DNA of 64,000 bases from Aricia agestis. Lineage: Eukaryota; Arthropoda; Insecta; Lepidoptera; Lycaenidae. Below, piece after piece: positions 43,926 to 55,741 of this stretch. Numbering within the stretch: the stretch's first letter is position 1; every line of letters starts with the position of its first letter. A program made the position numbers and the translations under genes. Where the stretch lies: positions 1,766,001-1,830,000 of the forward strand of contig NC_056418.1 in assembly GCF_905147365.1 (NCBI RefSeq). The letters run 5' to 3'. The notes under the pieces were generated by a model, which was not told where the DNA came from, did no database searches, and was given only the letters and a program-made list of their open reading frames with translations.

Positions 43926-44465
43926 TGCATTTGTTATAATGTTAACTACCTTTTGGTTAATTTGTTGTATTCAATTTTTTGTTGTCATTTGTTGTTGTGA
44001 CGTAAAACGCATAATAGTTTTTTCCGTACAATTGAAAGTAGCCTCGGCCAGAAATAGCGGAGCTAAGCTCCATGCGGAAACACAGCTTCGGCTTCAGAAA
44101 TAGCGCACGTAGCCCGCCGCGCCCGCGCAACACATGGACGCCTGAATACTAGACCTAGCTCTGAAATCTAGATAGCCTAGGATTTATAGGCTCCTCAACT
44201 TGTTAATCACTACATCTTTTGCTAAGAAACAAGTTTATACTACAAAGTTCCTAGAAAGACAATAATAAAAATATGAAGTCGGAATGAACTTTAAAACATC
44301 ATGCTAAAACAAGATATTTTGCTAAAATATTCATGTGTTTTGCTAATTTTTGTATATGTTTTATTGCAGGTATGATAAAAGAAGTCAGAACCTTTGCTTA
44401 AGGTGAATGTGAGGTTAGTCGACTAAGTAGTAAGTGTAAAACAAGTACATATAATATATATTTAC

Positions 44466-44664
44466 AGGATGTACCAAAAATAAGTGATAATAATGGGGTG
44501 TGTACATGTTCCTAGTACAAGCGCCCCAATGTTGCGAGTTACCCCATACAAAAGTGAAAAAAATGTTGGTCTTTCAGCGCTGCTACTTTTACACTGAACT
44601 CTCTACAAGGAACACGTACACACCCTTAAGTATTATCACTTTGTTTTTTTTACAACTTGTATAT
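44466..44664. mobile_element. GGTGTAACAAAA-family foldback MITE, near complete
   Basis: ACAGGATGTACCAAAAATAA and GTGATAATAATGGGGTGTG pair with CACACCCTTAAGTATTATCA and a TTGTTTTTTTTACAACTTGT end. The central part has GCGCCCCAATGTTGCG and CTTTCAGCGCTGCTACT. Confidence 0.7.
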
Positions 44665-44812
44665 AAGCATTGTTTATAGCCAGTTATACCTAAGCATTGT
44701 TTACTGTAAGGTGTCTTCGATTCTAACCAGCCCGCCCAGTCGTATTCGCGTCACTTCATTATTACTTAACTTTAATTAATGGTGGTCTTGACATAAAATT
44801 TATATATTTTTA

Positions 44813-45060
44813 CTAGCTGTTGCCCGCGACTTCGTCCGCGTCAACATAGTATAATACCAGAGATGGGTAGTCCGCTAACAAATATGAAAAAAGTAAAATA
44901 TAACCTCCTCCTTTTTACACCTTACTACATTTCCTAGCCTAAGCCTAAGTTACACCTTACTACATCAGCGATTTACCAAAAAAAGTCCCGGCAAAATAGC
45001 TCCAGCCGTTTCAGAGATTAGCCGGAACAAACAGACAGACAGACAGACATACAGACCAAA
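44813..45060 (-). mobile_element. Helitron-like element (ACTAGCTGTTGCCCGCGAC type)
   Basis: ACTAGCTGTTGCCCGCGACT, AGTCCCGGCAAAATAGCTCC and AGCCGTTTCAGAGATTAGCC are followed by GGAACAAACAGACAGACAGA. Confidence 0.6.
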
Positions 45061-45078
45061 ATTGTTTGTATCGTATAT

Positions 45079-45300
45079 ACAGGGTGTAACAAAAATAAGT
45101 GATAATACTTTAGGGTGTGTACGTGTCCCTTGTAGAGAGTTCACTGTGAAAGTGGCAGCGCTGAAAGACCAAAACTTTTTTTCACTTTTGTATGGCGAAA
45201 CTCGCGATGATCGGACCCTTGCCCATACAAAAGTGAAAAAAAAGTTTCAGCGCTGCTACTACTACAGTGTATTACTGTGTATTACTCTGAGATATACAAA
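45079..45300. mobile_element. GGTGTAACAAAA-family foldback MITE
   Basis: ACAGGGTGTAACAAAAATAA, GTGATAATACTTTAGGGTGT, AGAGTTCACTGTGAAAGTGG and GCGCTGAAAGAC form the left arm. AAAGTTTCAGCGCTGCTACT begins a degraded right arm. This is the best left end in the window. Confidence 0.75.
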
Positions 45301-45478
45301 AGCAAACACAAAACAGTCATTGATGCAGTTTAAATGTTGATGGTATGTTTATAAATAAACGGTGACATGGTTACTTGTTACATCACCCATTAAAATATAC
45401 TATTATATAGAACACGAAATTGGCCGATGTCGACCACACATTGAACTGACCACGTCCTCGATGAGTTTCATACAATTT

Positions 45479-46208
45479 TACAGGGTGTAACAAAATACTA
45501 CTATAATACTTTAGGGTGTGTATGGGTCCCACGCATATAGTTCACTGTGAAAGAAGCAGCGCTGAAATAGCTTTTTTTAGGGTTCCGTACCTAAAGGGTA
45601 AAAAACGGGACCCTATTACTAAGACTTCGATGTCTGTCTGCCCGTCTGTCTGTCTCCAGGCTGTAACTCAAGAATGGAAATAACTAGAGAGTTGAAATTT
45701 TCTCAGATTATGTATTTCTGTTGCCGCTATAACAACAAATACTAAAAATAAAATAAATTAATTATTTAAGGGGGGCTCCCATACAACAAACGTGATCTTT
45801 TTGGCATTTTTTGCTTGGCATCAATAATGACAACAGGTAGGCACTTGAAATTTTCACATAATCCTCAATTGTATACAGTATAATTTAATGATTAATAATA
45901 AAAATAAAATAAAAATTTAAGCGGGGCACCCTTACAAAAAACACAATTTTAGCCTCTTAAATTGTCTCTATAATGGTACGGAACCGTCCGTGCGTGAGTT
46001 TGACTCGTTGGCCGATTATTTCACCTTTGTATGGAAAAATTTACTTTGCTCTTTCACTCAACTTGTACTAATATGTATTCTGTGACTCAACTCTATACAT
46101 TATAATATAAGGGACCTTGTATATGGACTATAAGGCACCTTATACATATATGTATAAGGGAATCATACACATCGTAAAGTATCATCACTTAGTTTTGTTA
46201 CACTATGT
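45479..46208. mobile_element. GGTGTAACAAAA-family MITE split by another repeat
   Basis: The left arm (ACAGGGTGTAACAAAATACT through GCTGAAATAGC) ends near 45573. The right arm resumes near 46019 (TTTCACCTTTGTATGG) and ends TAGTTTTGTTACACTATGTT near 46208. The interval 45577-46018 is a complete copy of the GGTTCCGTACC family. Confidence 0.72.
45577..46018 (+). mobile_element. GGTTCCGTACC-family repeat, complete, nested
   Basis: It runs from AGGGTTCCGTACCTAAAGGG to TGGCCGATTATT, with TGTTGCCGCTATAACAACAA and GGGGGGCTCCCATACAAC inside. It has no terminal inverted repeats and no ORF. Its superfamily is not clear to me. Confidence 0.75.
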
Positions 46209-46359
46209 TTACATTATACTAGACTTTACTAGAGTAATTAGGTTTGTTGTAAGTAACATTTTTCTGGGGACGAAAAGTATCACTTAAGTATGCCTGGCTT
46301 CTGAGGCTCGACTGAATTTTATTTGTTCACTAGCGCTTTTGTGAGACTAACGTCAAAAT

Positions 46360-46505
46360 ATTAAAAATCAAAATCAAAATTGTTTTATTTCTGAATAAAT
46401 TTAAAATAAATGTTTTCAGAATGTCCTACATAGTGCCTACCACTGGTTCGGGAACTAACCCGGCGAGAAGAACCGGCGTAAGAAACTCGCACGGGGCTCA
46501 TTAGA
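46360..46505 (-). mobile_element. LINE 3'-end fragment
   Basis: AAATCAAAATCAAAATTG at the left is the complement of a (TTTTGAT)n-type tail. GGCGAGAAGAACCGGCGTAA and GAAACTCGCACGGGG are words I associate with the 3' untranslated region of an abundant lepidopteran LINE. No ORF. Confidence 0.55.
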
Positions 46506-46507
46506 TA

Positions 46508-46703
46508 CAAGATGAAGGCCACAACTCCGTTGCGTCAAAATTATCTCGCGGGAACTAGTCCTATATAAAAGTATCCTATGTTCTTTCTCGGAACTCAAAG
46601 TTTCTTCATACAAAATTTCAGCAAAATCGCTTCAGCGTTTTGGGCGTGACAACGTATAACAGACAGACAAACAAACAGTCACACTTTCGCATTTATAATA
46701 TTA
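46508..46703 (-). mobile_element. Helitron-like element
   Basis: ACAAGATGAAGGCCACAACT, CCGTTGCGTCAAAATTATCT, GGAACTCAAAGTTTCTTCAT and GGGCGTGACAACGTATAACA end in CACTTTCGCATTTATAATAT. Confidence 0.62.
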
Positions 46704-47305
46704 GGAAGTACAGTAATTAGGATCGATTAACCTATCAACGACGCCGTTACAAAGATATACTCCTCTCAAACAAAAATGTTTTGTAACGTTTAAATTAATT
46801 AAGATCTAAAACTACAAATGATTAACGCTGACAGTGTTGCCTGTTTGTAAAACGTCGTCAACGGAGTGGATTGTTGTCACAAGTTCTATTTTAGCCTGTG
46901 CTCTCATTTTTATGTGAGTAGCTGTAATCAGTTGGCGTTCTATTTATACCGCACTTCCCGAACCGATAACGTTCAAGGCGTTCTCTCTAGAAATATTTGT
47001 GGCGATTTTACGTCAGCACTCGTAAATATCCATGTGTTTGTGCAGAATCTTTCAAAGGAATACTACGAATCTGATTACACCAGCAGGCTTAGCAAAACAA
47101 CATTAGAAACGGGAAAGAATGAGCATACTGACAGCTTTTCGTGACATTAAGGCAGATTACCTTCAAACAGTCACTTTGTCTATTCTTCCGTAGAAAGAAA
47201 GCGTTTCTATGGTGACCATGCTAATGCTGAAGACTACTGCCAGAAACGAACCAAAACTAGTTACATTAGGGTGTACATTTTAAACCCCCAATCCAAAAGT
47301 TCACG

Positions 47306-47607
47306 AATGGGCCGGCTCGACCGGAGAAATACGGGCTCACAGAAAACCGGCGTGAAACAGCGCTTGCGCTGTGTTTCGCCGAGTGAGTGAGTTTACCCGA
47401 GGCCCAATCATATGACACTGAAAGCCTTTTCCCTTCCCTACCCTCCCATATCTCCTTCCCTACCCTCCCCTATTACCCTATTCCCTCTTAAACGGCCGGC
47501 AACGCACCTGCACTCTTCTGATGCTGCGAGTGTCCATGGGCGACGGTAGTTGCTTTCCATCAGGTGACCCGTTTGATCGTTTGCCCCCTTTTTTCATTTA
47601 AAAAAAG
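47306..47607 (+). mobile_element. poly(A) SINE-like element, copy 8
   Basis: CACGAATGGGCCGGCTCGAC, GGCGTGAAACAGCGCTTGCG and the CCCTTCCCTACCCTCCC tract run to GCCCCCTTTTTTCATTT and an A run. The first 20 bases of the family are missing. Confidence 0.8.
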
Positions 47608-48439
47608 GCTCTTGGCCTTTTGGTCCTATGACTCACTCTGGTATTCCGTGAGTCCGTGTTCTTGTTCTGTAGAATTTGTGATGCTTAGTACCACAAAAAT
47701 TTATCTTTAATTACTTGATTTTTTTTATTATTTTTTTATTACCATACAGAATTTTGCTTTTATAGTACTCCTACACAAATGTTTTCGTTTAATAAGTGTG
47801 TTTCGTGGTTTCGTGAGATGGCTGGGTCACGTCACCGAGCTCGTAATAGATGACCCTGGCTGGAAAGGTTAATCACTCTAAATCATGACATCTTTATCTG
47901 AGTACACCAAGTTTCACTTCACGTCTAGGTTGAAATTTTAGTCTATAGCAGGTCGTTTGATAAAGGCATCATTGTTAAGTAATTAAGACAATATCGGTAG
48001 CATTATTTCAACCATTACGACCACTTTTCCAGAATAGAGGGTATTACCTATTAAATCTTGCCTTCTTCTTCTTCTTTTAAAAATGGCCGACTCGAAGAGT
48101 TGCCAATGCAATGTCAAGGTGGCTCGAAAGACTTTGCTCTATGAAGTGAAGGTCTGGTGAAGTAACAAGTTAACAAGTTACAACTTACAAAATTACATAT
48201 TTACAGGAGTTGATTGACCTAAAACAAACACAAACATAAATGTTAGTAGAGACATCACAATCTAATATTGTTATCACGAATATATGTACACAAAATTTCA
48301 ATAAAAGGGGTATTTACATAAGATAAAACCGATTTAAAATTTATAGGGCGAAGAATGGAATTGGGAAGACAATCATATAAGGACGATTGGTTTCTAGTAT
48401 TAAATCTTGTATTAATATTGTTTTTTTTTATTACGCCCT

Positions 48440-48570
48440 ATAATTTCTAACGCTAACGCTACAAAATGTATGGATTTGACATTAGTATTCGCTAGCGAAG
48501 CGATGACTTATGTCAAATCGCATACATTTTGTAGCGTTAGCCTTAGCGCTTTGCCACTTGTCTACAGGCC
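48440..48570. mobile_element. TAGACAAGTGGC-family MITE, copy 3 (left end lost)
   Basis: It starts inside the left arm (TTCTAACGCTAACGCTAC) and keeps the centre ATTCGCTAGCGAAGCGATGA and the full right end GCCACTTGTCTACAGGCCCC. Confidence 0.78.
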
Positions 48571-50279
48571 CCTGTCTTTTGTTTCATCAACTTCCTGTGA
48601 TAAAAATGATGTTGTTTATCTGATCCGCCCTCGCTTCACGCTCCTTCAACAATCATAGTATATTTAGCAGCAAAGACGCAAGTCCTTGCTAAATTTAGAC
48701 CCCGAGATGCCTACATTTTGCCATTGTATTCTGTAGCTTTCATGCCGACTTCACTGTCAATTATTGATTTCGATGAATCCAGTAGCTGCGCAGACTTAAT
48801 AGTGCCCAAGAGTATAACCAATACAAAGATCACTGTCATCGTAAATGTTTATCCATATTATTAGTTATTACCCATTTGGACGAATAACCTACATGACTAG
48901 CGAAATATTAGGCGATCAATCGCATATTTATTATTGCTTACTGATATCTGATAACGATTCTAAGTATAACGAAAATAAAATATGTGAAACTCATCATGCT
49001 CTACTATTATTATATCGCCGATAATAATAATTTGTATTTTGTTTTATCTTTTCCACGAAAAAGCTTAATGGTTTGTTTACGACTTTTATGAGAGTCATTT
49101 TGGCAGTGATCAACATTAGCATACTCTTTGCCAATTCTTTTTCTATTCCGTCTAGTAGCAGATGTACACAGGGAAGTAATATGAGTGTATTTAACCTAGC
49201 AGTAATCCAAATTTGAATCAAACTGGTGAGTGTAAGTGAAATAATTTTATATATCTGTTTGACTTTTGAGCCGCCAACCTAATTTTATGTAATCGTGTTG
49301 TTTAGTGAATTCTACAGGCACCTAAATACAACAATTTTACAAAAGGGATGTTGATCTACATCAAATTTTGCATAAAGTAGATACCGTTTTATTCTCTGGC
49401 CTTGGGATTGCTTTCTCGTCAATCCTCACTTCCCTGTGTTATTTCCCTAGCGTGTCCGAGTGCCATATTTCCGAACGTTAAGCGATAACCGTGGTATATT
49501 CGGGTCCATTACGAGTACGGTGTAACGGTGGTATTGTTTCGTGATTCGTTTAGTCCGTTCGGTTAATGGCTCAGTTAGCCGCGCTCCAGCTATTTATACT
49601 AATTCACTTGTCACGCACCGGCCCCTGCTGCGGTGGTGGAACGCTCAATCATGCAAACAAAAGGGCTCCAGAAATAGCCCTGTACAGCCGACTCCGAGAA
49701 TAGCTCGAGAAAGTATCGAACTGGCTATTTTTAGCGGCGCCAGCGCAGTTTCAGCCTTCGTCGATCCGAAATAACCCGCGGACCCCTCGGCTGATGGATG
49801 CGGACCGGAGAACCAGTTGCGCCGTCCCATGTTCCCCGCCGGACTAACTTTAGTTGTCTATAAACGGATGCCGTCCGTACACAACGCATCAGCGGAGCGA
49901 ATCGAAAATAGTAAATTGCCTTCAATTAGTGAATTCGGGAGTTCGGTGAGTCAAGTGAGCTATATCGGGAGCGCACCGCCTTTGTGTTGGCGTGTGTATG
50001 TTAATTGCAAACAACATTTTGCGATCAGCCGTCAACCTAATTGCATGAACTTGTATACAGCGGTGTCGTCGGAAAAGTGTCCGTCATCTTTACATTCGTC
50101 TTTATCGACTTCGTGGTAATTTTTACGTGTTTATGTATAGATTAGTCTTCTTGAAATTGAATAGATTTGGTGATTGGTTACGTTGCTTGTAAGTTTAAAG
50201 TGATTTTTCGGGTGAGTTTTAAATGACATGGAATCGATCGTGATCATTTCCGCCATTATCTTATACACAATAATTAGTG
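48571..50279. other. TE-poor tract upstream of and across the alternative promoter candidate
   Basis: No repeat family is recognisable over 1.7 kb, which is unusual here. It holds CTAAATTTAG (48689) and CTATTTTTAG (49725), a set of AAATAGCC-like words at 49580-49735, and the TATA/initiator pair at 49859. The plus-strand frame 49541-49774 has no protein features. Confidence 0.4.
49855..49945 (+). promoter_or_regulatory. candidate alternative promoter with short first exon
   Basis: TATAAA at 49859-49864 is followed 32 bp later by an initiator-like TCAGC (A at 49891), the canonical insect spacing. A donor TCG|GTGAGT follows at 49946, and more donor-like sites are at 50189 (GTAAGT) and 50212 (GTGAGT). 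The surroundings (about 48.6-50.28 kb) carry almost no recognisable TE and have higher GC than the neighbourhood. MEF2-like sites lie upstream (49725). No coding frame is evident, so any exon would be untranslated. Function is inferred from motif geometry only. Confidence 0.35.
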
Positions 50280-50281
50280 TA

Positions 50282-50563
50282 AGTACTCACATACGGTTTT
50301 GCTTGATCGAGCAATCACGTAGAGTAAAAACCACGGCCCGGGCTTTCGTCCACACATTCAGCATTACTCGATACTTTTACTCCAGTTCGAAGGAAATTAG
50401 CTACGAATAATAAAAACTAGTGTCAAAAAATTTGTCAAGCCGGCTCGATTCGAGCCTTCAAACTAGCTCGATGCGAGCCTTCGAGCTGTGAGTTTTGCGG
50501 TCCACACGGTGGTTTTTGCTCGATATCGAGTAAAACTATCGAGCAAATCCGTATGTGAGTACT
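50282..50563. mobile_element. mariner-like MITE with TA duplication
   Basis: AGTACTCACATACGG and CCGTATGTGAGTACT are perfect 15-bp terminal inverted repeats flanked by TA (50280-50281 and 50564-50565). The inner arms GATCGAGCAA and GAGTAAAAACCAC have partners on the right. The 17-base word CTACGAATAATAAAAAC at 50401-50417 equals the terminus of the hAT-like element at 561. Confidence 0.87.
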
Positions 50564-50730
50564 TAGCATACGTTTTTTAACTTTTTAATGCCAAAAATAC
50601 AAAAAGACTATTTATACTCAAATAAGCTTTAAAATTTATATACATATTTTGCTCTTTCGAACATGATTTGTTATATAAAAATTGCATTTAACATCTATCT
50701 CTCGTTACTTATGAACTGTTAATTTTTATG

Positions 50731-51016
50731 GACGACCTCTGTGGCTCAGTGGTGAGCGCGTTGGTAGCTCAAGCCGGGGGTCGCGGGTTCGAATCCCGCC
50801 GACGGAACAAAAAGTTTTCGAAGTTCCTGGGTCATGGATGTGTATTAAATATGTGTATCATATAATAAAAATCTTAAATATATTATGTATAGTATAAAAG
50901 TATTAAATATATTTCCGTTGTCTGGTACCCGTAACACAAGTCCTTCAGGTACTTACCACGGGGCCAGACTGACGTGGTGTGAAGCGTCCATAGATATTAT
51001 TATTATTATTATAATT
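50731..51016 (+). mobile_element. tRNA-derived SINE, type A, full length
   Basis: Head ACCTCTGTGGCTCAGTGGTG with B box GGTTCGAATCCC, body TTCCTGGGTCATGGATG and GGGGCCAGACTGACGTGGTG, and an (ATT)n tail. It resembles the copy at 24957 closely, with a small insertion in the body. Confidence 0.86.
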
Positions 51017-51542
51017 ATGTCATAGTGTCATCTATATGTCGGTTCACATAATCTGTTACGAGTGTCCCAATATGATGACACGACAAGTGCAGCGAGGGGA
51101 GTTTTTGTCAACCTGTCGACTGCGACCTGCTGGCTGCTCTCCCGTCCGGTTTCTATATATACCCCCCTGCTATTTATACCACCCTAATGGGGTATTAAAA
51201 ATACTTCCAACTCGTTATTCTACGTTTTTCTGACAGTTTTTTCGACGTAGCTGCTTTTTGTCTCGAGCCCGTGTCACTTAGTTTTGAACGGATTGTTGTT
51301 GACGTTTTTTTTATGATTTGTATGAAAAAACGTATTTTAAAATGGTCGTATTTTATATAGTACTCTCCTAAGTATTTCTACTTTATACAGTATCAGTAGA
51401 ACCTTTAAGAGCGGCTTCTTATATTAGTAGCATTCATTCATTCAAAAAAATACCTCCCAGCAAGGTTATCTAATCTTCTCAGCGTATCTACAGACTTGTC
51501 AGGAAATTTTCACAATTTAGTCATGCTATTAGGATACCCAAA

Positions 51543-51812
51543 GGAGCGTCCGTGGCCTAATAGGTAAACCTTTGGTTCGCACTCATAGAGAGTGTAGGTT
51601 CGAACCCGGGTGGAGGCGTGTACCTATGAGACATTTTCTGATCTCACTGATCTCAAGTACATAATACGGACGCTCGTACGATGGAGGAAAACATCGTGAG
51701 GAAACCCGCACATAGTTGGCCCCAGACGTATTGACTAGTTCTTTCCTCTGGACTAGGCCGACTATGATGCGAGAATGCCGTATGCGCTTGGGCAACCATA
51801 CGGACATTTAAA
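51543..51812 (+). mobile_element. tRNA-derived SINE, type C
   Basis: GCGTCCGTGGCCTAATAGGT (A box) and GGTTCGAACCCGGGTGGAGG (B box) make up the head. The body carries GAGGAAAACATCGTGAGGAA, ACCCGCACATAGTTGG and GCTTGGGCAACCATACGGAC. It differs from types A and B in both head and body. Confidence 0.76.
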
Positions 51813-54399
51813 AATCTTGTCTCAGGCACTACAGTATTTGAGGAGTGGTTACTTCGCTCTGAAAAATATTGTATGTGCCTAGTTTTTTTAGGATACCCAA
51901 CAAGTATTTTAATAACTGAGGCTATATTTAAGGAAAATCCGCCTGATTTAAGCGCAAAAGTATCCGCAACTGAGAAATTAACATCGAATAAAACGTTTCT
52001 GCTCGTATAGCCTTGTCGGAGTCTATTTCAATCGTCTATAAATAGAACAACAAATGTCAGAATTTGCGTTATCTTCTGTTACTCTGTCACAATATTAAGT
52101 GGCTAGTAAAATTTAAGCATTTGAATTTTATAATAATGTGAAACCTTCCATTATCATGATCATCTTGAGAGAAGAGTCGTCACTCGTCTCCTATGCAGCA
52201 AGCATTAGATATGGCCAGGACTGTTTGATTCAGTAAAATTATTTCCGTAAAATAAAATAACCTAATGGTTCTTGTTTATGTGTCCCTACTCCCTCCCTGA
52301 GATCAAATAAAAGGGTTTTCGTGGATGCATACCGGTGTCGAACCTTGCAACGCAGGACATACAGGCCATACAGTGGTAGAATGTGAGGTGGGCGGTGGCC
52401 CAAAACCCGTTATAAAATGTAAAATGTATTAACTGCAAATTGCACTTTATGTGACTATAACTGCTGTCCTCAAAGACTAGTATTTTTCCGCTTGCGTCTT
52501 ATGTGGTGATCAAGTGTTTAAAATTGTCGTCATTAGCTTTGTCCACACTGTGCCTTTTTCTGTTCGTCAAGGGCATGCGTTATAGTGTAGTCAACAGCGA
52601 ACGTGAGGCATGCCCATGACGCATGCTCTCTGGCCGTATACAAAACTTCAAAAATGACAATATTGGCGTTGCGTTCCTTGACGCATTCAATATGAAAGTT
52701 GATGACGAAAATTGAAGACGAAAGTGCACAGTTTGGACATAGCTATTAGGTAACGTGCCCACTTTAGCTAAATCTGCTTCTATTTATAACCCAAAGTGAA
52801 ATGTCAAAATTACCATATTATGTCCTTAACCGAACCGGTCTAGTATGGTCTTAAAATGTGCTGTGTAATAATTAAGTCCTATAAATAGATTGTTGCGCCT
52901 CGTGAAAGAGATATCGTGAGAGCTAAGGTTACATTTAATATTAAAACGTTTATTTTTATACTAGTTATTATTAAGCGTTTTTCACGCTAGACATCCGCAA
53001 ATGATTCATTGATTTAACGTCTGGAATTCCCTTTAGAGTTGTTGCAGACCATAGGTACTAAGTTTTACGTCTTATAATTTTGACAGCGAAATCAAAAATC
53101 AAAAATGCATGAGTTTTGATGCATTTTTCTGCGACGCATTATGTCAAATCCTATAAATTTTTGATTTCTGATATTGCTGTCGATATTATAGGGACTTTGC
53201 TATGATAGAGTTACTTAAGCTTTGTTTACGTGCAAACATTATTTACTTATACCTCAGAGCGTACAAAGTTTTTTTTCGATCATTATTGATGTGCCGTTGC
53301 CACGTTTTCTCGATCTTTGTATGTACCATCTGTTTGCACAAGGTCACAGCTTATGAGGTTTAGCTCGTTCACTTCAGGTCTGAAGACAATGGTATTCGCT
53401 TGAGCAAAATCCTGTCCTAAATTCGATCTAAATTTATAATTCCTCACAAAATTTCCAATCAACGCCTTGGAAAAGTTCGGGTGGAATGTTCCTTTGTCGT
53501 GGAAACGAGAATGTTTACATTTAACGATGTGTCAATCCGCAATCGGTGTGTGTGTATTATTATAATGTATATTATGTTACCGTTAGAATGCAGAATACGT
53601 TAACGTGCACTTTACTTATGCAACATGCCTCCGACTGCATTTTGTGGTCCACTTTCTTCTTCTACATTTTTCTATGTAACCTTCTATTCATCCTAGCATG
53701 AAACTCGTAAGCAAGAGTCATATCAATTAAAAATATGGATTCAATGCCTCCGGCAGAATTTGGTCTTGTTTCGTTCTTTTTAGTTAACATTTTTTGCAGC
53801 CGGGTTTTTTGATTTTTTAATTAATTTACTTTATTTCTAAGTAACAATTTACTTACTTAAAATTTATTATTTATTCCTTTGTTTATGTCAAACAAATTAA
53901 ATTAATCCTTCGATCGTGGATTCTTGGAAATCTATTGTTATTCTATTGGGGCTTGATGGGTTAAATAGTTCTCTACATAACAAAAAAAGATGTTTTATTC
54001 AAACACGAACCTGTTGTATGTCATTTAATGAGAATAGAATAAACTTTTTGCACTTTAACTGACGCACCCAGATAATCTGCAGAATACCTTGTTAATCTGC
54101 AGTGTAACTAGTTTACGCACATTAACGGTAACACAATATACATGTGTGTATCATTATATGTGTTTGTATGTGAGCGTGTCTCGCACAGAACCTCTGGCGG
54201 CAGATAATCGCGCGCTATATTTAGTCGGAATACATTAAACCGGTTCTGTTACGTGGTATCGACAATAACTTTACTATTTATAGACGTTACTCACCATACA
54301 CATTACCTACTGCATACATTGCGATTCGCGATAAGGGCAATCGCTCACGGCTCACATGCCCAATTAGTTTTACGATTCAATAATAATTAAGGGGGCGAC
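51813..54399. other. TE-poor tract, no gene seen
   Basis: 2.6 kb with no recognised repeat. It has exact CTA(A/T)4TAG motifs at 52036, 52879, 54215 and 54274. A weak inverted repeat (CAGCGAAATCAAAAATC) lies at 53085-53185. No splice-bounded frame was found. Confidence 0.4.
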
Positions 54400-54820
54400 T
54401 GAAGCAAAATAGTTGATCTTGTAAACGGGAACCTATTACTGAGACTTCGATGTCTGTCCGTCTCGAGAACCGCTATAGCAAGACTTCTGAAATTTAACAA
54501 TTGGCACAGAAAGTATCTGGTGCCGCTATAACAACAAATACTAAAAACAAAATAATGTTAATATTAATTTAAGGGGGGCTCCCATAGAACAAACGTGATC
54601 TTTTTGGCTCATAATCCATAATGGAACCATTTAGTCACTTGAAATTTTCACAAAGTCTTCAATTATATGTGTACTTTAATATTTGATAATAAAATTAAAA
54701 TAAAATAAATAATAAAGAGGGGCTCCCATACAAAAAACAATTTCTTTCCCTACTTTCGCTCTATAACGGTACGGAACCCTTCGTGCGTGAGTCGACTCGC
54801 ACTTGGCCGATTATTATACT
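54400..54820 (+). mobile_element. GGTTCCGTACC-family repeat, diverged
   Basis: GTAAACGGGAACCTATTACT, GAGACTTCGATGTCTGTCCG, GGTGCCGCTATAACAACAAA, GGGGGGCTCCCATAG and ACGGTACGGAACCCTTCGTG end in GCACTTGGCCGATTATT. The first 20 bases are lost. Confidence 0.68.
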
Positions 54821-55240
54821 TACAATGAGCTACGAATTGATTCATTTCTTACGATTTCTCGAAATAGATAGTTTTACATAGGTCAGCGGAGAAATACCAC
54901 CAAATGAATACTTATACATAATAATATGTACTTTATTGTGCACATCACAGTTACAAAATACATATAAAATGAAAACACATATAATAATTTGTTAATAATT
55001 TCTTAATATAGTGGAAAAAGTGCACGCAAATATTGTTTTATTAGTGTTCAACATGCATTTCCACCAAGAACCAACGGTACAATCAATTACATATATAATA
55101 ATCTCATCATGAGAGTGCACAAAGGCGGCCTTATTACTGAATAGCAATTTCTTCGTCAAATCGTTGTTGGCTAAAAGCTTATTTGTAAACGAGATGGTCG
55201 CAAGCCACGACAACGTGACTAGATCTTTGTTCTCAATAGG

Positions 55241-55605
55241 TAGGGCTGCCATCACCTTAATTGCCGTCGCCGGTCAGGCACGACAAAATTCCCGGATATT
55301 TTGCCGAAATACTTTGGTTATTTCCCCGGACACCTCTTAAATATAATTTACGATAACGTCTTGCCAATTTTTGCTTTTCCAACAATAATTTGTAAAAATC
55401 TGATTAGTCCGTGCAAGAAAAGTGTATGCTTAGCGAGTTTTTAATTTTTATCTTCCGTTTATTGCTTCATGACTAAAAAGTTTAATTTCTCTCAACAAAA
55501 GTGACCGGATTTTACCTGGACACTTTTCAAAAACCCGGCCGGACGCTCCCCGGACGCCCTTCAAACTAGGACAAAAACGGAAAATCCGGACGGATGGCAG
55601 CCCTA
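55241..55605. mobile_element. hAT-like element with 8-bp TSD
   Basis: TAGGGCTGCCATC and GATGGCAGCCCTA are perfect 13-bp ends, flanked by TCAATAGG (55233-55240) and TCAATTGG (55606-55613), one mismatch. The core has CCCGGATATTTTGCC and CCGGACG-rich segments that pair between halves. No transposase. Confidence 0.87.
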
Positions 55606-55741
55606 TCAATTGGGACTTGGGAGTATTACGCAACGGGCGCTACTAGTACATACAGTAAATAATGCGACCAAAATCCTACTGCGATGCGACTAACAATTTG
55701 GGCCATATACCATAGTAGCTCTATGTAGTATGCTTCTTTAG

